A stretch of 64,000 bases of DNA from Paractinoplanes maris (GTDB lineage: Bacteria; Actinomycetota; Actinomycetes; Mycobacteriales; Micromonosporaceae), in assembly GCF_023544465.1 (NCBI RefSeq), contig NZ_JALPVL010000007.1:1-64000 (forward strand), given 5' to 3'. The first letter of the stretch is position 1. Each line of letters opens with the position of its first letter. Positions 57,066 through 64,000 of this stretch are shown here, in pieces. The notes under the pieces are model-generated. The model saw only the letters and a program-made list of their open reading frames with translations, searched no databases and was not told where the DNA came from. Both the position numbers and the translations under genes were made by a program.

Positions 57066-59864
57066 TCAGCCGCCCTGGGTCAGCCGCTGCCCGGCGCGCA
57101 GGGCGGGCCGGGTCATCGGCTCGCCGGCGAGCCGGGCCAGCACGCCGGTCCAAACCTGGCGCGCGCTGTCGGTCTCGCCGCTGGCGTGCAGTGTGTCGGC
57201 GAGCTCGTTGGTGTCCTCGGCCACCGCCAGCACCGATCCCCGCCGGCGCAGCAGGTCGATGCCGTACTGGTGGAGCCTGATCGCGGCGACAAACTTGCCG
57301 TGGCGGCGATGGATCCGGGCCAGCGTGCTCACCGCTCGGGCCTCGTTCCACGCGTCCTTCAGCTCGGCACACAGCAGGGCGGCCCGTGCCGCGTACCGGG
57401 CGCTTTCCTGCTCGTCGCCTTCGGCCAGCCAAGCTTCGGCCAGGGTGGCCAGCACGACCGCCTCCAATTGCCGCTCTCCCCGCTCGCCGAAAACCGTCAG
57501 GGCGGCGGTCAGGTCGTCGACCGCGGCGCCCTGATCGCCTCGCTGATGCGCGATGTAGCCGAGATTCATCCGGACCAGACCGAGACCCAGTTCGTCCCCG
57601 TACGACGCGAACGCCTCGTACGCGACCTCGAGGTGGCCGACGGCGGCGTCCGAGTCGCCGAGCAGGTGCCGGGCGACGGCCAGGCTCCGATGAGTCTGGG
57701 CCACTCCTTCGGCGTCACCGGCCCGCTCGGCCGCCTCGAGCACGATGGCGAGAACGGCTGCGGAGTCCTGCCACCATCCGTGCCGGTGGAACAGGTCCTT
57801 GATGAGCAGCGCCAACTGCCAGGCATGGCGGCTGTCGCCCCGGCGCGCGGCCGCGACGATGACGGCCAGCAGGGCGTGCCGTTCCTCGGCGGTCCAGGCC
57901 ATCGCGGCCGCCTCGTCCACCAGTGGTTCGGCCGCGACCCCGTGCATGCACCCGGGCACCGGAACCGGCTCGTAACCCGGCCGCACCAGCCGGTTGGCGG
58001 CCAGCGCGGTGCGGAAGTAGTAGCCGAGGATCCGGTGCGTCACCTCACCGGCGGTCTGCTCGTCGACGCCGAGGTCGAGCGCGTACCCGCGAATCAGGTC
58101 GTGCAGCCGGTACTGGCCCGGCCGGAACTGCTCGATCAGGCCGGTCAGGCTGATCTCGTGCAGGTGCCGGCGCGCCTGCGGGACGGGTTCGCCGGTGAGC
58201 GCGGCGGCGGCCGTGACGGTGAGGTGACGGCCAGGACTCAGCGGCAGCAACCGGAACAGCCGGGCGGCCGCCTCGCTCAGCAGCCGGTAGGAGGACCCGA
58301 ACACCGCGTGCAGGTCCAGGTCCGGTTCGCCGTCGGTCAACGCGGACAGCGTCCGCGGTGCCCGCCGGAGCTCGGTGGCGATGGTGGCCAGCGGCTCACC
58401 GGCCTGGACGGCGAAGCCGGCCGCGACGATGGCCAGCGCCAGGGGCAACCGTCCGCACAGCTCGATGATCTCGTCGAGGGCGGCTGGTTCGGCCGCGGCC
58501 CGGCGCGCCCCGACCCGCTCGGCGAACAGGGCGCGCGCGTCCGCCGCCGAGGGCACCTCGACCCGTACGAGGGTGGCGCCGTGACCGGTGGCCAGGGCGG
58601 CCAGCCGGCGGCGGCTGGTGATCAGCACCCCGTTGCCGGCGGTCCCCGGCAGCAGCGGGCGAACCTGGTCGGCGTCGCGCGCGTTGTCGAGCACCAGCAG
58701 CATCCGCCGGTCGGCCAGGACACTGCGCAACAGCGACGATCGCGCGTCCACCCCGGCCGGTACGGACGAGGGCGCGATCCCCACGGCGGTGAGGAACCCG
58801 TGCAGCACCTCGGCCGGGCCGGCGCTGTCGGCGGGGGTGTCGAAGCCGCGCAGATCCACGTACAACTGCCCGTCGGGGAAGTCGGCCGCCACCTCGTGCG
58901 CCACATGGACCGCCAGGGTGGTCTTGCCGACGCCGGGCATCCCGTCGAAGGCGAGGATGGGCACCCCTCGATCGGCCCGCCGGAGCAGACCGGCGGCCAG
59001 CCGGACGCTGGTGTCACGGCCCGCGAACGACGGCAGGTCGGACGGCAGCTGAGCCGGCCGGACCCTCTCGGCCCGCGGCGCCTGCGTCTCGCGACGCGCG
59101 ACCTCCGGGGGGCTCAGGACCTGGGTGTACGCCTGCATCAGCTCCGGCCCGGGGTCGACGCCCAGCTCGTCGGCCAGCCGGGTGCGGAGCCGGCCGAACA
59201 GCGCGATCGCCTCGGCCTGTTTGCCGTCGGCGGCCAGAACGCGCAGCAGGTCGGCGTGCAGGCTCTCGTCGAGCGGGTCGCGGGCGGCCACCTCGCGCAG
59301 CAGCGACAACACCTCGGCGCTGCGGCCACACCGCAACGCGAGCCGCGCGGCGGCCCGGGCGGCCAGCACGTACTCGTGCTCGACCGCCACAAAAGCCGGA
59401 TCGGCTTCGGCGTCGGCGCCCAGGCCCGTGGCGCAGCGGCCGTGCCACCGCGCCACCGCGGCCAGGATCAGGTCGAGGGCGTCGTCGCCGGCGCCGGACC
59501 GTTCGAGCTGCCCGGCCCGGTCCAGGTCGTCGCGGAATCGGGACAGGTCGATGTCGGCGTCGTTGGGCACGAACCGGTAACCGCCCACCTCGCGCAGCAG
59601 CCACCGGCCGTTGGCGCGGGGCCGCAACCCCGGCTCGAACAATCTGCGCAGCGACCCCACGTAGACGTGAACCATGTTCTGCGCCGTGGGTGGCGGGTCC
59701 TCGCCCCAGATCAGGCGCACGATCTCGCCGGACGGGACCACCTCACCGGCCCGCAGGATCAGCAGCGCGAGCAGCAGTCGCTGCTGGCGGGGGCCGAGAT
59801 TGACCTCGGTGCCGCCGCGCCACGCCCGCACGGGCCCGAGCACCGCCAGCCGCAGGGAGGACAT
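57066..59864 (-). CDS. SARP/AfsR-type regulator with BTAD, NB-ARC and TPR domains
   Basis: 932 residues from ATG 59864. Winged helix LRLAVLGPVRAWRGGTEVNL and BTAD LADELGVDPGPELMQAYTQV are at the N-terminus. The NB-ARC contains GMPGVGKTTLAVHVAHEV, RMLLVLDNARDADQVRPLLP and GRLPLALAIVAAGFA. The TPR-like tail includes GLVRMNLGYIAHQRGDQGAA. The order and motifs parallel the 54038 gene, so the two probably arose by duplication but have diverged. It is divergent from the NmrA-like gene across 165 bp and could control it. Confidence 0.93.
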   Translation of the reverse strand: MSSLRLAVLGPVRAWRGGTEVNLGPRQQRLLLALLILRAGEVVPSGEIVRLIWGEDPPPTAQNMVHVYVGSLRRLFEPGLRPRANGRWLLREVGGYRFVPNDADIDLSRFRDDLDRAGQLERSGAGDDALDLILAAVARWHGRCATGLGADAEADPAFVAVEHEYVLAARAAARLALRCGRSAEVLSLLREVAARDPLDESLHADLLRVLAADGKQAEAIALFGRLRTRLADELGVDPGPELMQAYTQVLSPPEVARRETQAPRAERVRPAQLPSDLPSFAGRDTSVRLAAGLLRRADRGVPILAFDGMPGVGKTTLAVHVAHEVAADFPDGQLYVDLRGFDTPADSAGPAEVLHGFLTAVGIAPSSVPAGVDARSSLLRSVLADRRMLLVLDNARDADQVRPLLPGTAGNGVLITSRRRLAALATGHGATLVRVEVPSAADARALFAERVGARRAAAEPAALDEIIELCGRLPLALAIVAAGFAVQAGEPLATIATELRRAPRTLSALTDGEPDLDLHAVFGSSYRLLSEAAARLFRLLPLSPGRHLTVTAAAALTGEPVPQARRHLHEISLTGLIEQFRPGQYRLHDLIRGYALDLGVDEQTAGEVTHRILGYYFRTALAANRLVRPGYEPVPVPGCMHGVAAEPLVDEAAAMAWTAEERHALLAVIVAAARRGDSRHAWQLALLIKDLFHRHGWWQDSAAVLAIVLEAAERAGDAEGVAQTHRSLAVARHLLGDSDAAVGHLEVAYEAFASYGDELGLGLVRMNLGYIAHQRGDQGAAVDDLTAALTVFGERGERQLEAVVLATLAEAWLAEGDEQESARYAARAALLCAELKDAWNEARAVSTLARIHRRHGKFVAAIRLHQYGIDLLRRRGSVLAVAEDTNELADTLHASGETDSARQVWTGVLARLAGEPMTRPALRAGQRLTQGG

Positions 59865-60029
59865 ACGACTCCTTCGGTGACGGCGTTCGGTCTGCGCTCC
59901 AGGCTAGGCAGCCATTCGCGAATCGCCACCTCACCGGCCCGATCCGTGCGCAGATCACACCTCGTACTGAAGTGCGCGATGGGTGGCGGATAACTGGGAG
60001 TTAAGTGGCGATCTCTAGCGTCCGCCCTC

Positions 60030-60911
60030 ATGACAACCGTTCTTGTTACCGGCGCCTCCGGCATGATCGGCAGCCGGCTCGTCCGCGAGCTCGCCGCCCG
60101 GGGGCACGACGTCCGGGCCTCTGTCCGCACCGCCGACCGGGCTGCGACTCTGGGTGATCTGGCGACCCTTGCCGTCATCGCCGACCTCGACGATCCCGCC
60201 GCGGTGGACCGGGCGGTGGCCGGTTGTGATCAGGTCGTCCTGATCGCCGCCAACAGCGAACGACAGGCGCAGCAGGAGCTGACCGTCATCGACGCCGCTG
60301 AGCGCCACGGCGTGGCGTACCTGATCAAACTGTCGGTCGGGGGCCCGGCCGCCGATGCGCCGCTGGCCCTGGCCCGGGACCACTATCGCAGCGAACAGCG
60401 GTTGCAGGCCGCCGGCGTGCCGGCCACCGTCGTCCGGCCCGGTTTCGTCATGCAGAACCTGCTGCAGTTCGCCGCCTGGATCCAACCGGACGGCACCTGG
60501 CGGCTGCCGTTCGGTGACGGAGCGATGGCGATGGTGGACGCGGTCGACGTCGCCGCGGCGCTGGCCGTCCTGGTCGGGTCGGGCCGGCCGACCGCCGACC
60601 AGGTGTGGACCGGGGCCGAGTCGCTCACCATGGCCGACGCGGCGCAACAGCTCAGCGGGGCCACCGGGCGGCCGATCACCTACGCCGACGGCGACGCCGA
60701 GGCCTTCTACGAGCACTACGTGGCGGACGGCCACGAACCCCGGTACGCCCGCGACATCACCGTGCTGTACGACCAGATCGTCCGAGCCGGCTGGGTGGCC
60801 CCCGTGGCACCCGACCTCGAGCAGGTGCTCGGACGGGCGCCGCGCACCTTCGCGCAGTTCGCCGCCGAGCATGCCGCGGAGTTCGCCGCCACACCGTCCT
60901 CGCCGGAATAG
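60030..60911 (+). CDS. NmrA/NAD(P)H-binding oxidoreductase-like protein (atypical SDR)
   Basis: 293 residues from ATG 60030. The dinucleotide-binding glycine motif is VLVTGASGMIGSRLV (GxxGxxG) at the N-terminus, followed by VIADLDDPAAVDRAVAGCDQ. YLIKLSVGG and VPATVVRPGFVMQNLL match the NmrA-like, quinone-reductase-like group. Members sense or use NAD(P)H and may reduce quinones. It is divergent from the SARP gene and ends 9 bp before ltrA, forming a probable two-gene operon. Confidence 0.88.
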   Translation: MTTVLVTGASGMIGSRLVRELAARGHDVRASVRTADRAATLGDLATLAVIADLDDPAAVDRAVAGCDQVVLIAANSERQAQQELTVIDAAERHGVAYLIKLSVGGPAADAPLALARDHYRSEQRLQAAGVPATVVRPGFVMQNLLQFAAWIQPDGTWRLPFGDGAMAMVDAVDVAAALAVLVGSGRPTADQVWTGAESLTMADAAQQLSGATGRPITYADGDAEAFYEHYVADGHEPRYARDITVLYDQIVRAGWVAPVAPDLEQVLGRAPRTFAQFAAEHAAEFAATPSSPE

Positions 60912-60920
60912 GCGACCGGG

Positions 60921-62093
60921 ATGCGGCCCCTGCGCACCAGGATGACGGCCCGCCGGACAGACGAGCGGCACCGCGCGTCGACACCGCTGGAGCTGCTGTT
61001 CGACCTGACCTTCGTGGTGGCCGTCGGCCAGATCGCCGTTCAACTCGCGCACGGCATCGAGCAGGGCCATCCGGCGTCGGCCATCGCCGTGTTCCTCGTG
61101 GTGTTCTTCGCCATCTGGTGGGCCTGGATGAACTTCACCTGGTTCGCCTCGGGCTACGACACCGACGACGTCCCGTACCGCCTGTTCACGATGGTGCAGA
61201 TGGCCGGCGTGCTGATCCTGGCGGCCGGGGTGCCGGCCGCCTTCGACGACGGGGACTTCCGGGGCATCACCATCGGGTACCTGATCATGCGGGCCGGACT
61301 GGTCGCGCAGTGGATCCGGGCCGCGATCAGCGATCCGCACCACCGGCGCGGCCCGGTCCGGACCGCCGTCGGATACAGCGTCGCGCAGGTCGGCTGGCTC
61401 GCCCGCCTCGCGCTGCCGGCATCGGTGGCGCTGCCCAGCGCCGTCGTGCTCGCGCTGGCGGACATGGCCGTGCCGCTCTGGGCCGAGCGGGCCGGCGCGT
61501 CCAGCTGGAACCCGCATCACATCGCCGAGCGGTACGGGCTGTTCACCATCATCCTGCTCGGCGAGAGCGTCCTGGCCGCCACCACGGCGGTCCAGGAGGC
61601 GCTGCGTGTGCCGGGCCATCGGGGCGCCCTCGCGGTGGTCGCGCTGTCCGGACTGATGCTGGTCTTCGCGCTCTGGTGGCTGTACTACCTGCAGCGGGCG
61701 GGCACCGGGCTGGAACAGCGACGCCACCTGGCCTACGTGTGGGGTTACGGGCACTACGGCATCTTCGCCGCGCTGGCCGCCCTCGGCGCGGGCCTCGAAG
61801 TAGCGGTGCTGCGGACCGGGCACCCGCTGGAGGCGGCCGACCTGGTGGTCAGTGCCGCGGTCGCCATCCCGGTCGGCGTCTTCCTCATCCTGCTGTGGGC
61901 GTTGCACGCACCGCTCGTGCCGATCACCGGCATCCCCGGCGCGGTGATCCTGCCGGCGGCCGTGGTGGTATTGCTGTCACCGCTGGCCACGGCGGTCCTG
62001 ACGACCACCGGCGTGATCCTGGTGGCCGCCGTGGCCTGCTCGGCGGTGGTCGCCCTGACGCTGGTCCGACAAGCGCGAGCCGGCAGCGCCTGA
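60921..62093 (+). CDS. ltrA: Low temperature requirement A (LtrA) family membrane protein
   Basis: 390 residues from ATG 60921. The N-terminus STPLELLFDLTFVVAVGQIA is the LtrA signature. About ten or more membrane helices follow, with FFAIWWAWMNFTWFASGYDT and HHIAERYGLFTIILLGESVL, another family hallmark. Its function is unknown beyond an early link to growth at low temperature in Listeria. It is probably cotranscribed with the NmrA-like gene. Confidence 0.92.
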   Translation: MRPLRTRMTARRTDERHRASTPLELLFDLTFVVAVGQIAVQLAHGIEQGHPASAIAVFLVVFFAIWWAWMNFTWFASGYDTDDVPYRLFTMVQMAGVLILAAGVPAAFDDGDFRGITIGYLIMRAGLVAQWIRAAISDPHHRRGPVRTAVGYSVAQVGWLARLALPASVALPSAVVLALADMAVPLWAERAGASSWNPHHIAERYGLFTIILLGESVLAATTAVQEALRVPGHRGALAVVALSGLMLVFALWWLYYLQRAGTGLEQRRHLAYVWGYGHYGIFAALAALGAGLEVAVLRTGHPLEAADLVVSAAVAIPVGVFLILLWALHAPLVPITGIPGAVILPAAVVVLLSPLATAVLTTTGVILVAAVACSAVVALTLVRQARAGSA

Positions 62094-62126
62094 TGCCTGC
62101 CGGCCCGCCTCCCGCGTCGGGCTGGG

Positions 62127-62600
62127 TCAGCCGCACCCCTCGCCGGCGCCCACCTTTTCCCGCTCGCTGGGCGACAGTTCGAGCCCGTCGGGACGACCGG
62201 GATACTGCGGCACGTCCAGTGCTTTGGTCCAGGAGATGCGGAACCTCGTGAAGATCTCCATGATCGGCGGCTTGATGGTTTCCGGGTGGTCGAGGCTGCC
62301 GAGCATCACGAACACCTGATCGGGAAACCCGGAGAGCTTGTCCTGGAACAGCCGGGCACCACAATCAGGACAGAAATTGCGCTGGAGCGTGTTCCCGCTG
62401 GCGGCGATGTAGGGGTAGGAACGCGGGCTGCCACTGAGGAGCTTGAAGTCGTCGGCGGCGGCGCTGAAATACGTTGCCATCACGGCGCCGGACGACTTCT
62501 GGCAGTCCCGGCAATAGCAGTTCGCGACAAAGTCGGGGGCGTTGCTGAACTCGTACGAGATCGCATTGCACACGCAGCGACCCGTGAACTTCTCGGGCAT
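62127..62600 (-). CDS. GFA family (glutathione-dependent formaldehyde-activating enzyme-like) zinc protein
   Basis: 157 residues from ATG 62600, with AAGGAT 6 bases upstream. Zinc cysteines are placed as in the family: GRCVCNAISYEF, then CYCRDCQKSSGA and FCPDCGARLF. Most members with this label do not activate formaldehyde and their substrates are unknown. It lies downstream of the DUF4331 gene in the same direction (67 bp gap), possibly cotranscribed, and convergent to ltrA. Confidence 0.92.
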   Translation of the reverse strand: MPEKFTGRCVCNAISYEFSNAPDFVANCYCRDCQKSSGAVMATYFSAAADDFKLLSGSPRSYPYIAASGNTLQRNFCPDCGARLFQDKLSGFPDQVFVMLGSLDHPETIKPPIMEIFTRFRISWTKALDVPQYPGRPDGLELSPSEREKVGAGEGCG

Positions 62601-62667
62601 TCTTGATCCTTCGATGTCTTTGCGAGTGGGATTCGGCACGGCTCGCGCCGGTGACGGGAACAGGCGG

Positions 62668-63690
62668 TCAGGCCGGGACGACGTAGGGAAATTCCGCCGT
62701 ACGGAATTGTTCGTTGCTGGTCGGGTCCAGGCCGGAGGGAATGGCGGTGCCAGTGACCAGGGACAGCATGACCTCGGGGGCGTTGTCGGCCAGCGTGCGG
62801 CCATTGCGGACAGCGAAGCCGTATGTTGCCGGCGTACCGACCGTATAGCTGAGCACATCGGGAAAGAGCTCGTGAGCGACGGTTTGGGCGTATCCGGTGG
62901 GATCGGCCGACGATTTGCCGGCGGCAATGGTGGCCGCGATGTGCTCGGCGATGTGGGCCCGGTCCGACTCCACGTCCTGGGACACGTGCTGGGTGTCGAA
63001 CGGCTGGTCGAAGTGCACGTCGGCGGGCCAGAAGATCGGCCACATCATGGGGTGGCCGGCTCGGTTGACCTGGCGCCAGCCGCCGGCGTCGGTGGCCAGC
63101 TTGGTGGCGGCCCAGACGCCGATCCGATGACCGGGGCGCAGCCGGGGATGCCGGTGCGAGATCTCCAGCACGATGGAGTCGACGGTGGTGCCGGCGAAAT
63201 TGTTGATGGCGCTCTGTGGCCGCCAGCCGGACATGTCGACAGCGTTTCCGTCGTTCACCGCCGCGTTGATTTTGGACAGCAGAGAAAGGTCGGTGTAGAA
63301 CCAGTCCTTGATGCGTCCCGCCCAGATCCGCGCGCCGGAGTCGCCGGAGCTTTCGCCCGTACGACCCTCCAGCAGCAGTTCGCCGTCGGCCGAGTCGTCG
63401 CGAGCGTCACCGCCGGTGAGCTCGTGCACCTGCAGGGCCTGCCACCCGTCGGCGTCGGGCTCGGCGAAGGAGATCCGGTAGGTCAGCTCCTCGAACTCGG
63501 CCCCGTCGAAGTGGATTTTGAATTCGTAGCGGCCCTCGGGGTGAAAGCTCGGCTCGGAGTGCAGCCCGTTGATCGTCGAGTTGACGTCCATCACCAGGAC
63601 GGTGCTGTCCTCCCCCGGGAAAACGCACAGATCGTCGAGAAACAGCTGCCCGGTTTGCGCCGCCAAGGGGGTATCAAGATGGTGGGACAC
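62668..63690 (-). CDS. DUF4331 domain-containing protein
   Basis: 340 residues from GTG 63690, chosen because AAAGGAA lies 6-7 bases upstream and the family starts with this exact motif (MSHHLDTPLA). LFLDDLCVFPGEDSTVLVMD, GRYEFKIHFDG, WAGRIKDWFYTDLSLLSKIN and DSIVLEISHRHPRLRPGHRI are typical DUF4331 segments. The function is unknown; the fold is a beta-rich domain found mostly in secreted or surface proteins. No signal peptide is present here. The family is common in soil actinobacteria. Confidence 0.88.
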   Translation of the reverse strand: MSHHLDTPLAAQTGQLFLDDLCVFPGEDSTVLVMDVNSTINGLHSEPSFHPEGRYEFKIHFDGAEFEELTYRISFAEPDADGWQALQVHELTGGDARDDSADGELLLEGRTGESSGDSGARIWAGRIKDWFYTDLSLLSKINAAVNDGNAVDMSGWRPQSAINNFAGTTVDSIVLEISHRHPRLRPGHRIGVWAATKLATDAGGWRQVNRAGHPMMWPIFWPADVHFDQPFDTQHVSQDVESDRAHIAEHIAATIAAGKSSADPTGYAQTVAHELFPDVLSYTVGTPATYGFAVRNGRTLADNAPEVMLSLVTGTAIPSGLDPTSNEQFRTAEFPYVVPA

Positions 63691-63896
63691 AGCCGATTCC
63701 TTTCGTAGATGCCAGACGGTTGATGGCCGGCTGCGGCGTGTGACGGGCGAAGGCACCGCGGCCGAGCCAAGCGCATGCGTCAGGTCATGGCGTAATCGTC
63801 GCGCGCAGCCGATCCGACGGCATCGGTCACCTGACTCCAGAAGGGCGGCGACCGCCACCGGCACTGACACATCACGGTGAAGATGAGGCGCGCCTG

Positions 63897-64000
63897 TCAG
63901 TGCTCTTCCAGGTCGAGGTAGCGGCGGGCCGCGGCGAGGGACAGGCGCGCGTGTTCCTTGGGGCCCACGGAGGCGACGGAATCGGCTCGCGGGATCTCCA
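63897..64000 (-). CDS. C-terminal end of an unidentified gene (start beyond window)
   Basis: The minus-strand frame from the right edge to a TGA at 63897 encodes about 34 residues ending PKEHARLSLAAARRYLDLEE followed by H. The codons show normal GC bias for this genome. The piece is too short for a family call. It is read in the same direction as the DUF4331 gene, about 207 bp upstream of it. Confidence 0.5.
   Translation of the reverse strand, partial: EIPRADSVASVGPKEHARLSLAAARRYLDLEEH

Noticed and set aside
37663..59864. A biosynthetic gene cluster controlled by the SARP and LAL genes
   Set aside because: No synthase, carrier protein or tailoring set is present in the window; only regulators and single enzymes are seen.
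60015..61907. 630-residue minus-strand frame opposite NmrA and LtrA
   Set aside because: Low-complexity shadow. The plus-strand frames show a Rossmann motif and LtrA signature.

Overview
The window is high-GC DNA with strong third-position G/C bias, frequent GTG starts and gene families typical of filamentous actinobacteria (SARP and LuxR-type LAL regulators, ricin-B-lectin secreted enzymes, a SigE-family sigma factor, DUF4331, GtrA, LtrA). A Micromonosporaceae-like soil actinomycete, for example Actinoplanes or a relative, fits best. That assignment is inference from gene content, not a search result.

Layout. 1-1482: an IS200/IS605-type element (tnpB running off the left edge, a tnpA remnant and an end hairpin) sits inside a secreted cellulase-like gene, of which only the signal peptide and first residues remain. 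1860-9276: three overlapping or closely spaced genes for exported enzymes, each ending in a ricin-type lectin (sugar dehydrogenase-like propeller, ThuA/keto-sugar hydrolase-like, GH95 fucosidase). 9428-11413: a compact two-gene unit with a probable leaderless promoter, encoding an EACC1 protein and a membrane-anchored caspase-like protease with PASTA repeats. 11585-15853: a decayed quinone oxidoreductase, a TetR regulator, GtrA, an ECF sigma factor with a membrane partner, a cupin and a 45-residue membrane protein.

16034-33520 is the main accessory island: seven minus-strand genes, mostly with overlapping ends, read from one good sigma-70-like promoter (33671-33700). In transcription order they are a sacsin/GHKL ATPase fused to an SF2 helicase, a UvrD helicase, DrmA, DrmB, a Ser/Thr kinase with a nuclease-like tail, an N6-adenine methylase fused to HTH and specificity domains, and a second UvrD helicase with a RelE-like head. 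DrmA and DrmB mark it as DISARM-related, but DrmC, DrmD and DrmE are absent and the other genes are not part of canonical DISARM. I regard it as a probable anti-phage system of unusual composition.

34087-43160: a sortase-anchored surface protein, LysR next to a divergent DJ-1/PfpI gene, a second 45-residue membrane protein related to the first, a SARP, an ABC exporter, MarR and two SnoaL/NTF2-like genes. One MarR-type operator motif occurs in front of both the exporter and marR. 43184-59864 is a regulator cluster: three LAL regulators and two large SARP-STAND regulators around a lipase/esterase and a membrane protein. A shared ~34-bp motif precedes LAL1 and LAL3 and, as one arm of a 45-bp inverted repeat, the divergent membrane gene. 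60030-64000: NmrA-like, LtrA, GFA-family and DUF4331 genes, and the end of an unidentified gene.

The two candidates for new biology are the DISARM-like kinase/sacsin operon and the EACC1-caspase-PASTA pair. No rRNA, tRNA or CRISPR array was seen.
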